Assembly (NCBI GenBank): GCA_002352375.1
Contig: DEIH01000038.1
Coordinates: forward strand, 15,232-38,046
DNA: 22,815 nt
Source: Spirochaeta sp. UBA2779
Lineage (GTDB): Bacteria > Spirochaetota > Spirochaetia > DSM-2461
Direction: 5' to 3'
Position numbers and translations under genes: made by a program. The notes under the pieces were generated by a model. That model was given only the letters and a program-made list of their open reading frames with translations, searched no databases and was not told the origin of the DNA. Shown piece by piece: positions 15,933-22,815 of this stretch. How positions within the stretch are numbered: the first letter of the stretch is position 1; every line of letters begins with the position of its first letter.

Positions 15933-17243
15933 ATGCCGCAAGCGGAAAACAATGAGAAAAAAGAAAACGATGATGCTTTAAGACGTTTTATAGATCGTCT
16001 TGAGAACTGGCCGGAAGACGAGCCCCCCTCTCCTGCCGAGCTAAGATCTCTCCGCCGGGAGATTCATCTGACAGAGGATGACAGGGATAAACTGGAATTA
16101 CTCTCAGAGAATCATATCAGACGGGCCCGTAATGCTCTTGCAGGTAGTGCTTACGACCAGGCAGCGGCGGAACTGGCCCGTGCTTCCCAGCTGCGGCCGA
16201 TGGATGCCCGCCCCCGGATTGAACTGGCCGGGATTTATCTTCAACGGTCACTGGAACGTGGTTATGGACGAAACGACCGCCAAAGAGCCTTGAAACTAGC
16301 TCATAAAGCTCTTGAACTGAATCCCGGAGACATGGAAGCCAGACAGTTTCTTCATGATTACCGCAGAATGAATGCGGATTTCATGGCGGTTAAGTACAGG
16401 CGCCTGATTATCCCGGCTGTAATCTTTACTGTTCTCCTGTTGGCCACGATCTGGTGGCAGAAAGACTGGGTACTCAATTTTTTATCCCCACAAACAGAGA
16501 TATTAGTTCACCCATTTACAGGACAAAATGACGGAATTATTCCCGATAGTAGAGATATTGAAACAAATACAACAGGAATCAGCGGCGGAAATCTCGACGC
16601 TGAGATTTTTTTGTCATCAGTCGGCCGCAGGAATGATGATTCTTATGTCCGTTTACTCGGACGGCTTGAAGTTTCGGATAAGAATCTGGGAGAATTGAAA
16701 CTTATGCTTCGTGGCAGGGATGCTCAAGGGAGCACCGTTTTCACAATTCCCTGGGATGTCAGAGATGATACAGATCCTGTACTAGTTCCAGGTGATAGTC
16801 AGGTTCTAGTCCTGTTCCGTTGGCTTGCGGATCCTGAAACATCAATTGAAAGTCTTGAAATCCTTCCTTATGAAATAAAGAGCCCCTCACAGGAGTCAGC
16901 ACAGGAACCGCCAATTAAACCTGAAATTATCTGGGATACAGCCCGGCCGGAAGGAGCATCACTATCGGCTGAAATCCGCAATTTCAACCTTATCGAAGCC
17001 TACGACCGACAGATATTAAATATGGAAGTAGCTTTGGAGAATTCGGGTATTGTTGAGCTTTCAGATTTAGTTCTGGGAATCTCTCTAGGGTCTGATCTTC
17101 CGGAATACACACTGAAGGCAGTTACCTTTGAGGAACCCCCTTTAAAAAGGGGGGAAAGGCGGGTGTGGCCTGCTGTGATAGGGGCTCCACTGGATGCCGA
17201 CCTTCAGAACAGGCCTGTCACAATAACGGTAAAGGAACCCTGA
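15933..17243 (+). CDS. TPR protein with a single transmembrane helix
   Basis: This 436-residue protein has an N-terminal acidic/charged segment (about 1-60) followed by TPR-like helical pairs at about 60-140 (RARNALAGSAYDQAAAELAR, then QRALKLAHKALELNPGDMEA). One membrane helix lies at about 158-174 (LIIPAVIFTVLLLATIWW). The remaining 260 residues are mostly strands and probably extracytoplasmic. The N-terminal TPR side is then expected in the cytoplasm. I do not recognise the C-terminal part, which looks like two Ig-like or beta-sandwich units (about 200-300 and 325-436). AGGA lies 5 nt before the ATG. It might mediate contacts across the inner membrane. The stop is 5 nt from the trpR-like gene's stop on the other strand. 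Confidence 0.8.
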   Translation: MPQAENNEKKENDDALRRFIDRLENWPEDEPPSPAELRSLRREIHLTEDDRDKLELLSENHIRRARNALAGSAYDQAAAELARASQLRPMDARPRIELAGIYLQRSLERGYGRNDRQRALKLAHKALELNPGDMEARQFLHDYRRMNADFMAVKYRRLIIPAVIFTVLLLATIWWQKDWVLNFLSPQTEILVHPFTGQNDGIIPDSRDIETNTTGISGGNLDAEIFLSSVGRRNDDSYVRLLGRLEVSDKNLGELKLMLRGRDAQGSTVFTIPWDVRDDTDPVLVPGDSQVLVLFRWLADPETSIESLEILPYEIKSPSQESAQEPPIKPEIIWDTARPEGASLSAEIRNFNLIEAYDRQILNMEVALENSGIVELSDLVLGISLGSDLPEYTLKAVTFEEPPLKRGERRVWPAVIGAPLDADLQNRPVTITVKEP

Positions 17244-17248
17244 TTTTT

Positions 17249-17545
17249 TTATTTAATGGATTCCTGATAATGTCTGATCATATGAGCAAAGGGAGATTCT
17301 TCTTTTTTCAATTCCCTCGATCCCCTGGTAATCTTACACAGGCTCAAACCCAGTTCCCGGGAAATGTTTCTCTGGGACATCCCGCATTCAATGAGCCTAA
17401 CAAGAGTCCAGCGGGAGGAAATATCATTCACCTCATTTTCGGTGAGCAGACTCTCAAGAAAACCTTTTATCAGATCGGGATTGTCCTCCCGGGCCAGAGC
17501 CTTTGACAGTTCATTCAGCGGAGTGCGGTCTACATCTTCATACAT
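17249..17545 (-). CDS. TrpR/YerC/YecD family repressor
   Basis: This 98-residue helical DNA-binding protein is of the TrpR family, dimers that bind operators through a helix-turn-helix. Seen: LLTENEVNDISSRW, GMSQRNISRELGLS and KITRGSRELKK, which match the TrpR core and recognition helix. Compared from memory with E. coli TrpR, Thr44, Arg54 and Arg84 (tryptophan contacts) are kept as Thr35, Arg45 and Arg74, but Thr81 becomes Lys71 and Ser88 becomes Glu78. Tryptophan may therefore not be the ligand. The start at ATG 17545 is chosen because GGGAG lies 5 nt upstream; the in-frame TTG at 17557 is the first base of that same SD region and is less likely. It lies 36 nt downstream of the NtrC-like gene on the same strand, so it is probably the last gene of that operon. 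No trp genes are in view. Confidence 0.85.
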   Translation of the reverse strand: MYEDVDRTPLNELSKALAREDNPDLIKGFLESLLTENEVNDISSRWTLVRLIECGMSQRNISRELGLSLCKITRGSRELKKEESPFAHMIRHYQESIK

Positions 17546-17581
17546 GTTGACTCCCAATATAGGTTTCCTCTGTGTGTATCG

Positions 17582-18979
17582 TCAAGAAGAAACACCTTCA
17601 TCTCCACTATTCTTGAGAAACTCAGAAGCCATTCCATACTCGTGGATTTTACGATGAAGGGTTTTTCGGCCGATTCCCAATATTTCGGAAGTACGGCTTT
17701 TATTTCCCCCAAGGGCATTCAGGTTGGCTCTGATAATTATTCTCTCAGCCTCAGACATTGAGACACCAAGAGGGATACGGATTCCATCTTCTTCGCTGCG
17801 CTGAGTAATATGAGGAGGAAGATCTTCCGGAGTGATAAAGGAATCTTTACTCAATACCACCGCACTTTCAACAACATTCCGAAGCTCTCTGACATTGCCC
17901 GGCCAACGATAGGAACCCAGGGCCATTGCAGCTTTCGGCTCCAGTCCCTGAACATCACGGCCGTTCTCCTCGGCAGTTTCTTTTAAAAATCGGGCAGCCA
18001 GCAGGGGGATATCCTCAGGCCGTTCTCTGAGAGCCGGCAGGTGAATATTCACAACATTCAATCGATAGTAAAGATCTTCCCGGAAACGCCCTTTTTCCAC
18101 CTCTTCTTTCAGGTTTCTATTTGTTGCTGTGATAATTCGAACATCCACTGTCAGAGTTTTTTCCCCACCTACCCTCTCAAAACTTTTTTCCTGAAGAACA
18201 CGGAGAATCTTCAGTTGGGTGGATTTGTCAATTTCACCAATTTCATCAAGAAAAATGGTTCCCCCATCGGCCAATTCAAATCGGCCCTTTCTCTGGCCTG
18301 CAGCTCCGGTAAAAGCGCCCTTTTCATGACCGAAGAGTTCAGACTCCAGGAGAGATTCAGATAAAGCCGCACAGTGAACCTTTACAAGGGATGCATCATT
18401 TCGAGGCGAACGGGCATGGAGTGCATTGGCCACCAGCTCCTTCCCTGTACCGCTCTCTCCGGTAATAAGAACACTGGCCCGGGTGGGTGCCACCTGCTCA
18501 ATCAACTCAAAAACCCGGTGCATCGGAGCGCTTTTACCAAGAATCTCCGAACCGCTTTTTTGTTTTTCAAGCCGGGAGATTTCAGCCTCAAGCTCTTGAT
18601 GTTTACGGGCCAGTTCTCGACGTCCCAGGGCCCGTTTTACAAGTAAACCCAATCGGTCGAGATTCACCGGTTTGGTGAGGAAATCATAGGCCCCGTTGCG
18701 CATCGCCTGAACGGCATTGTCCACTGTCCCATGACCGGTAAGAATAATAACCGGTACCGTGGGATAGGACGAAACGACTTTCTTAAGAAGCTCTTCTCCG
18801 GAAAGTTTCGGCATTCTCAAATCGGCAATGATGAGGTCAATTTCCATTTTCAACATCATCTTGAGGGCTTCCTGACCGTCTTCCGCCTGGGAAACCAGAT
18901 AACCATCCATCTCCATAGCCCGGGATAAACCGCTGCGGATATTCTTTTCATCATCAACAATAAGGATTCTAAACGTCAT
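17582..18979 (-). CDS. NtrC-like sigma-54-dependent response regulator
   Basis: This 465-residue protein is an enhancer-binding activator of RNA polymerase with sigma-54. The receiver domain at about 1-120 has the acidic pair Asp9/Asp10, phosphorylation site Asp53 (IADLRMP), Thr81 and Lys103. The AAA+ domain (about 145-380) has Walker A GESGTGK (174-180), the intact sigma-54 contact loop GAFTGA (221-226) and Walker B FLDEIGEI (243-250). The C-terminus carries a Fis-type helix-turn-helix (NKSRTSEILGIGRKTLHRKI). A very strong SD, AGGAGGTG at 18984-18991, is encoded within the last codons of the kinase gene, and the ATG overlaps the kinase stop (ATGA). The pair is a complete two-component system. 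In the related spirochaete literature such pairs are labelled AtoC/AtoS, but the target genes cannot be told from here. Confidence 0.95.
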   Translation of the reverse strand: MTFRILIVDDEKNIRSGLSRAMEMDGYLVSQAEDGQEALKMMLKMEIDLIIADLRMPKLSGEELLKKVVSSYPTVPVIILTGHGTVDNAVQAMRNGAYDFLTKPVNLDRLGLLVKRALGRRELARKHQELEAEISRLEKQKSGSEILGKSAPMHRVFELIEQVAPTRASVLITGESGTGKELVANALHARSPRNDASLVKVHCAALSESLLESELFGHEKGAFTGAAGQRKGRFELADGGTIFLDEIGEIDKSTQLKILRVLQEKSFERVGGEKTLTVDVRIITATNRNLKEEVEKGRFREDLYYRLNVVNIHLPALRERPEDIPLLAARFLKETAEENGRDVQGLEPKAAMALGSYRWPGNVRELRNVVESAVVLSKDSFITPEDLPPHITQRSEEDGIRIPLGVSMSEAERIIIRANLNALGGNKSRTSEILGIGRKTLHRKIHEYGMASEFLKNSGDEGVSS

Positions 18980-20145
18980 AATTCACCTCCTGACAGGAGT
19001 TTCCTCTCACTTTGGGGAACGGGGAGGGAAATTCTGAAAGTCGTTCCACGGCCGGACTGAGAATCCATGTGGAGATCGCCGCCATGCTCCTTCACCACCT
19101 TATACACAACGGTAAGCCCCAACCCCGAACCGGTATCCCTGGTAGTAAAATACGGCTCAAATATTTTTCCCTGAAGTTCCTCAGGTATACCCACCCCTGA
19201 ATCGCTTACCACAACGATAACATTGTCCCCCTCCCTCCTTGTCTGAAGCCTGAGTTCTCCACCATCGGGCATAGCACTGATGGCATTTTTTATCAGATTG
19301 AGCAGGGCTCTTTTCATCGCCCCTTCATCCAAAGGAATCGAAGGGACACTTTCATCAAGAAGGGGAAGAACCCGCACATGAGCCCCCTCCATCTCGTATT
19401 GGAGAAATTGAACCAAATCTGTTATCAGGGCGTTCAAGTCGCCGGGAAGCGGCCGGGAATCCTGAGGCCGAACGGCAAATAGATAGTCTGAAACGATGTT
19501 GTTCAACCGTTCGGTTTCCTCTTCAAGAATATCCAGAGACTCAGATAAATCTTCAGCACTGGCACATTCCCCCTGCATCTGACGCCTCATCAGCTGAAGG
19601 TGAATACTCATGGAAGCCAAAGGGTTCTTAATTTCATGGGCGACACCGGCGGCCATAGTTGTCAGAGAGGCCAGACCTTCGGCTCTCTTCAATCTGGCTT
19701 CTTCTGCTCTCAGTTCGGTGACATCTTCAATGTAGAACATATTCCCAACGATGCTTCCCCGGTCGACAAGGGGTAAAACGCCACAGCTGAGAGTACGATT
19801 CCGGTCCCTGTGGAAAACAGGGAAATCCCTCATGGCAGCACCCCGGTCTTCTTCCAGTGCCGTTCTTAAAAAAGTAGAAAGATCTGCCGTGGCAATTACT
19901 TCCCAGGCCGGATTATCCGCCGGGTCGATTGTGGTAAGGGGCAAAAACCGGCGGGCCGGTTTGTTAATCATTATAATATGGTGCTGAGAATCAGTTACCA
20001 GAACTCCCCCGGGGATGGAGGAGAGCACAATCTCCAGCTGCTCATTTTCCTGCACCAGAGACTGAACCAGGGTATAAAGACGTTCGTGGTCCAGACGTCC
20101 AAGGCGATCCAGTTTTTTTAAAGCACCGCGAATAGAATTCTTCAT
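18976..20145 (-). CDS. Soluble NtrB-like PAS histidine kinase
   Basis: This is the sensor partner of the following NtrC-like regulator. From ATG 20145 it is 389 residues; the open frame extends to a GTG at 20238, but the extra 31 residues overlap holB and look like an out-of-frame reading of it. No membrane helix or signal peptide is seen, so it is cytoplasmic. A helical stretch (LVQSLVQENEQLEIVLSSIP) leads into a PAS domain at about residues 38-145 (GGVLVTDSQHHIIMINKPAR). The HisKA H-box is VAHEIKNPLASM, with His170 phosphorylated. The ATPase domain shows an N-box (LLNLIKNAISAM), VSDSGVGIPEE (G1) and GSGLGLTVVYKVVKEHGG (G2). The SD before ATG 20145 is poor (GGGTACCTTTTG), consistent with coupling: the ATG shares one base with the holB stop (TGATG). 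Its signal is unknown. Confidence 0.92.
   Translation of the reverse strand: MKNSIRGALKKLDRLGRLDHERLYTLVQSLVQENEQLEIVLSSIPGGVLVTDSQHHIIMINKPARRFLPLTTIDPADNPAWEVIATADLSTFLRTALEEDRGAAMRDFPVFHRDRNRTLSCGVLPLVDRGSIVGNMFYIEDVTELRAEEARLKRAEGLASLTTMAAGVAHEIKNPLASMSIHLQLMRRQMQGECASAEDLSESLDILEEETERLNNIVSDYLFAVRPQDSRPLPGDLNALITDLVQFLQYEMEGAHVRVLPLLDESVPSIPLDEGAMKRALLNLIKNAISAMPDGGELRLQTRREGDNVIVVVSDSGVGIPEELQGKIFEPYFTTRDTGSGLGLTVVYKVVKEHGGDLHMDSQSGRGTTFRISLPVPQSERKLLSGGEL
18984..18991 (-). promoter_or_regulatory. Near-perfect SD written into the end of the kinase gene
   Basis: AGGAGGTG is 4 nt from the ATG at 18979. It is part of codons for the last Gly-Gly-Glu-Leu of the kinase, so the regulator should be translated strongly and coupled to the kinase. 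Confidence 0.75.
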
Positions 20146-21311
20146 CAAAAGGTACCCATGGCCGAGTAAAGGCCCCGGAGTATCAGGGACACCGGCATAT
20201 TCAGACTTTCGGTACGGATTCGGGCTTCCCTGAGCCACTCAATCTCCATGGCCGCACGCTTATGATCCGGTACTTCTGAATCCCTCCAGCGTTTTTGAAG
20301 TTCACAGCTTAAGGCTTCCAGAAAGATAACCAGATCCAACTGATCCCGAATATCAGAAACCTCTTTAGGAAAGATAGGATTTCCTGATGAGGCATTATCG
20401 ATGAAGAGGGACGCTGTGCCCTGCATAATTTCCGACGGTCCATTACGCCAGGCCCTGAAATAGGCTACCAGCCCGCCCCAGCGTTTATCATCCTCCCGGA
20501 ACACACGGCGGAGAACTTCCGCTTCTTCAGAGCTGCTTCTTTTTCTAAAGGAATAATCCCGGAGCCGGGAAATAACTGTTGGAAGCAGCATGGATTTTCT
20601 ATCGGTTATCAGGATGGCAGTTGTATCTGGCGGCGGTTCTTCCAGGAACTTGAGCAGTGCATTTCTAGACGCAACAGGCATACGTTCGGCTGCATCTATA
20701 ATGACAGTTTTATGATCTCCGGCTGAGGAGTGAACCGCCCATCCGGTGATGTGCCGAACCTGAGATACAGGAAGAACTGCAGGCAGTGATTTCTGAATAA
20801 ACGCACAATCATCAACCAGTGAATCAAGCAGCTTCTCCAGCTTCTTCTCTGAAGGCAGGGGGTTGCCGGGAAGAAGTTTGTCGATGGACTCGGCCAGCCG
20901 TTCCATTATGGGTCGGGTTTTTACGAGTTTTTTCTCATCTCCCTCCCAAAGTACGGGATCGAAGCGCCGAAGCAGCTTCCGAGCCGAGCGGACTAGAAGA
21001 AAACGCGGAGCATCAGATTTATCCCGACGGAGAACTTCTGCAGAAGCGGCAATTTCCGGTGTCATATCCCGGCTTCCTGCCAGTATGGTTCTCGGATGCG
21101 CCAGGGATCGATGCGACCTGCAGTGCCCGCAGCTGCAGTTCCAGGCAGCCTCTTTCTCACAGGAAAGTGAGCGGGCCAGTTCCAGGGCGGCGGTGAGCTT
21201 GCCTGACATTGCAGGTCCGGAAAAAAGTATGGCTGGGGGTACAGATTTTTCAGCTACATCGTGACGGAGCCGGGAAGTGATATTTTCCTGATGCAGAAGG
21301 TTTTCAAACAA
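20145..21311 (-). CDS. holB: DNA polymerase III delta'-like clamp-loader subunit
   Basis: This 388-residue protein is of the HolB/DnaX type, part of the clamp loader that places the sliding clamp on DNA. Seen: a P-loop-like GPAMSGKLT (32-40), four Cys at 51, 59, 61 and 64 (zinc module), IIDAAERM (204-211), NALLKFLEEPPPDTTAIL (217-234) and the SRC-motif position as SRL (248-250). In the P-loop the usual final Lys-Thr is followed by Leu (GKLT), as in delta' subunits that do not hydrolyse ATP. Compared with the family, an extra segment of about 75 residues sits between the zinc module and the IDAAERM core (about 95-170). The start is TTG at 21311, with AGGAGG about 7 nt upstream inside the cvpA end. 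It directly abuts the cvpA stop. The next gene begins within its stop codon. Confidence 0.9.
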   Translation of the reverse strand: MFENLLHQENITSRLRHDVAEKSVPPAILFSGPAMSGKLTAALELARSLSCEKEAAWNCSCGHCRSHRSLAHPRTILAGSRDMTPEIAASAEVLRRDKSDAPRFLLVRSARKLLRRFDPVLWEGDEKKLVKTRPIMERLAESIDKLLPGNPLPSEKKLEKLLDSLVDDCAFIQKSLPAVLPVSQVRHITGWAVHSSAGDHKTVIIDAAERMPVASRNALLKFLEEPPPDTTAILITDRKSMLLPTVISRLRDYSFRKRSSSEEAEVLRRVFREDDKRWGGLVAYFRAWRNGPSEIMQGTASLFIDNASSGNPIFPKEVSDIRDQLDLVIFLEALSCELQKRWRDSEVPDHKRAAMEIEWLREARIRTESLNMPVSLILRGLYSAMGTF

Positions 21312-21848
21312 CTAAAAACCTCCTGAAAGGGAGGGAATCAACCAGGGGGTAATCAGATTCAATGATGAAATGATGTAGCTTCCCTGAAACATAGCTCCAG
21401 CCACCGGCCAGGGAAGACGAGAGAGCTGAAGGACCACCAGTAAACCTGCTGTAATACCTGCTGTCAGACCGCCCGCTCCTCCGAAAATTCTTGAAATTAC
21501 GGATGTTGAAGCATCTCTGATAAAGGATTTCAGCAGAAATCCGCCTATTAACAGGGCCAGAGTAAAAAATAAAACAATAATTGTCGGAATAAAAGATGCA
21601 AGATAGGCATTCCCCGTCTGTCCTTCCAATATTAGTACCGCAACAGCAGGGGCATCGGGATACAGATTCGCTCCCACTCCCGTCAGGTTGAGTATGAGAT
21701 TTTCCAGAGGAACAGTCAGCAGCAGAATGGCCAGCAACGATGAGAGAAAAGTGATTAACAGAAAAAGAGCCGGACGAATCCCCCGAATTATCCCGTAAAC
21801 CAATCCCATAATTATCAGCAGCAGGATAAAAATATCTGTCATACTCAT
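21312..21848 (-). CDS. cvpA: CvpA family inner-membrane protein
   Basis: This 178-residue protein has four hydrophobic helices: about 5-22, 27-47, 80-107 and 122-145. The CvpA opening pattern D-x(2)-I-x(7)-G-x(3)-G-x(2)-RG is visible as TDIFILLLIIMGLVYGIIRG near the N-terminus. CvpA proteins are linked to colicin V production and to envelope robustness in other bacteria, with an unclear mechanism. The ATG at 21848 overlaps the murG stop (ATGA); an in-frame ATG lies at 21842. Between helices 2 and 3 there is a longer loop (about 48-79). The gene end, LSGGF, contains the SD for holB. Confidence 0.88.
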   Translation of the reverse strand: MSMTDIFILLLIIMGLVYGIIRGIRPALFLLITFLSSLLAILLLTVPLENLILNLTGVGANLYPDAPAVAVLILEGQTGNAYLASFIPTIIVLFFTLALLIGGFLLKSFIRDASTSVISRIFGGAGGLTAGITAGLLVVLQLSRLPWPVAGAMFQGSYIISSLNLITPWLIPSLSGGF

Positions 21849-22815
21849 CGGGCATACTCCATAAGAATTTCGGTAATCCGGTCCGCAGCTTCCCGGGCCG
21901 GATAAACTCCGGTCGCCTCTCCCATACTCTGCATTCTCCGAGTATCGGAAATCAGATCTTTTATTATCCTCTCCAGAGCCTGTGAATCAGAACCCTTCTT
22001 CAGTGTAACAGACATTCCGGCCTCTTCGGCCATTGAAGCGTTTAACAATTGATCTCCCCTGGTAGCTCCCCTTAATGGTATGAAGATTGCGGGAGTACAG
22101 GTTGCCGCCAGTTCCCACACCGATCCAGCCCCCGAGCGGGCAATCGCCAGATCGGCAGCGGCAAGAAGATGAGGTAATTCAGTGGTAAAAAACGGACGGC
22201 TCAAATAACCATCGGTATCCGGCACTGTTGGATTTCCCGGTCCGGTCTGATGAACAACCGCTGAAACATCCAGAATAGCCTCCAGACAGCCGGTTACCAG
22301 ATTATTTACTTCAAGAGCCCCCTGTGAGCCGCCTAGAACGAGTATCAACGGCCGCTCATCTGTGGATGTCAGGCCCGCCAACCGCCGGCCTTCCTTCGGA
22401 TTCCCAGTAAAGAGTTCATCACGTATCGGATTACCGGTAACTACAGCCCCTATACGGGATTTTCCAGAAAGATAACCAAGTGTTTTCTCATAGGAAACAA
22501 GAGCCCTGGCACCGAGTTTGAAATTCAGCCGGGCTGCAAGACCGGGATCGACATCAGACTCATGGTTCAGGATGGGGATTTTAAAGAAACGGGCCGCAGC
22601 CATCGGGGGAACCGAAACAAATCCTCCTTTGGAGATGAGAGCCAGGGGTTTTTCTCTCCGGAGGATTCTTAAGGAAGCGAAAAAACCGGCAATAATAGCG
22701 AAGAGGTCAGTAAAATTCCGAAAAGAAAAATAACGCCGCAGCTTTCCCGAAGGTACACCGAAATACCGAATATCCGCACCCTTTACAAGGGCTTTTTCCA
22801 AACCCCGGGAAGAGC
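21845..22815 (-). CDS. murG: MurG, lipid II synthase (N-terminus off the window)
   Basis: This is undecaprenyldiphospho-muramoylpentapeptide beta-N-acetylglucosaminyltransferase, which adds GlcNAc to lipid I at the cytoplasmic face of the membrane to make lipid II. 322 residues are visible. The frame continues to the window edge, and the first visible residues read SSRGLEKALV, matching the WxGS-x-xG-E motif of MurG. So the TTG at 22801 is an internal Leu codon, not a start. About 30-40 N-terminal residues (the Gly-rich GGTGGH loop) lie outside. Seen: GKLRRY, ISKGGFVSVPPMAAA, HESDVDPGLAARL (the HE-x-D/N motif), TGNPIR, LVLGGSQGALEVN (nucleotide-binding loop), RSGAGSVWELAA and GDQLLNA. The last is close to the GxxxxHQ-x-NA UDP-sugar motif. 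Fully intact as far as visible. It is the first visible gene of the downstream cluster and overlaps cvpA by 4 nt. Confidence 0.95.
   Translation of the reverse strand, partial: SSRGLEKALVKGADIRYFGVPSGKLRRYFSFRNFTDLFAIIAGFFASLRILRREKPLALISKGGFVSVPPMAAARFFKIPILNHESDVDPGLAARLNFKLGARALVSYEKTLGYLSGKSRIGAVVTGNPIRDELFTGNPKEGRRLAGLTSTDERPLILVLGGSQGALEVNNLVTGCLEAILDVSAVVHQTGPGNPTVPDTDGYLSRPFFTTELPHLLAAADLAIARSGAGSVWELAATCTPAIFIPLRGATRGDQLLNASMAEEAGMSVTLKKGSDSQALERIIKDLISDTRRMQSMGEATGVYPAREAADRITEILMEYAR

Noticed and set aside
20146..20238. A longer N-terminus for the histidine kinase starting at GTG 20238, with GGAG 5 nt upstream.
   Set aside because: It would overlap holB by 94 nt, and the added peptide is an out-of-frame version of holB codons; ATG 20145 with a 1-nt stop overlap is the common operon pattern. 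The SD-like GGAG keeps a small doubt.
21304..21855. A 183-residue minus-strand frame parallel to cvpA.
   Set aside because: It overlaps cvpA in another frame; the membrane helices and coupling to murG support cvpA instead.
22799..22801. A TTG as murG start.
   Set aside because: The frame continues to the window edge and the residues just upstream (SSRG) match the MurG motif, so this TTG is internal.

Overview
The window looks like chromosomal DNA from a spirochaete (Spirochaetales, probably a free-living Spirochaeta/Sediminispirochaeta/Salinispira-like lineage or a Treponema relative). The reasons are the protein families and their combination: a UPF0164 outer-membrane protein, a giant exported-sensor SpoIIE phosphatase beside a very long exported helical-repeat protein, a PEGA/beta-barrel protein, and a murG-cvpA-holB-ntrB-ntrC-trpR cluster. 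Genus-level placement is inference. No phage, IS element, CRISPR array, tRNA or rRNA was found. Coding density is very high and no gap exceeds 160 bases.

Layout. (1) 1-45: 5' end of a leftward gene cut by the window edge. (2) 100-2101, rightward: a lipoprotein gene and xseA-xseB (exonuclease VII), tightly coupled. (3) 2167-3238, leftward: an exported protein of unknown function overlapping a DUF192 lipoprotein gene. (4) 3321-4955, rightward: a PEGA-domain protein with a probable outer-membrane barrel. (5) 4966-13574, leftward: a three-gene operon for a 1071-residue exported helical-repeat protein, a 1694-residue membrane sensor with a cytoplasmic SpoIIE/PP2C phosphatase, and a small membrane-anchored double zinc ribbon protein. 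The start codon of each downstream gene overlaps, or lies 3 nt from, the preceding stop. (6) 13733-14977, rightward: a UPF0164 outer-membrane protein, divergent from the operon. (7) 14974-15879, leftward: a TIR-like/ankyrin protein. (8) 15933-17243, rightward: a TPR protein with one membrane segment. (9) 17249-22815, leftward: murG (5' end off the window), cvpA, holB, an NtrB-like soluble kinase, an NtrC-like sigma-54 activator and a TrpR-family repressor. Each junction overlaps, abuts or is separated by only a few tens of bases.

How the parts may work together. Block 5 with its divergent neighbour 6 has the look of an envelope sensing system: a large beta-propeller/Fn3-like outside domain and a second membrane-bounded sensor region control a cytoplasmic serine phosphatase, with an exported repeat protein translated just before it. 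No STAS antagonist, anti-sigma kinase or sigma factor lies in the window, so the phosphatase target is unknown. Block 9 joins housekeeping genes (peptidoglycan lipid II synthesis, clamp loader) to a sigma-54 two-component pair and a TrpR-like repressor.

TTG or GTG starts supported by good ribosome-binding sites or translational coupling are common here, and several SD sequences are written into the last codons of the upstream gene.
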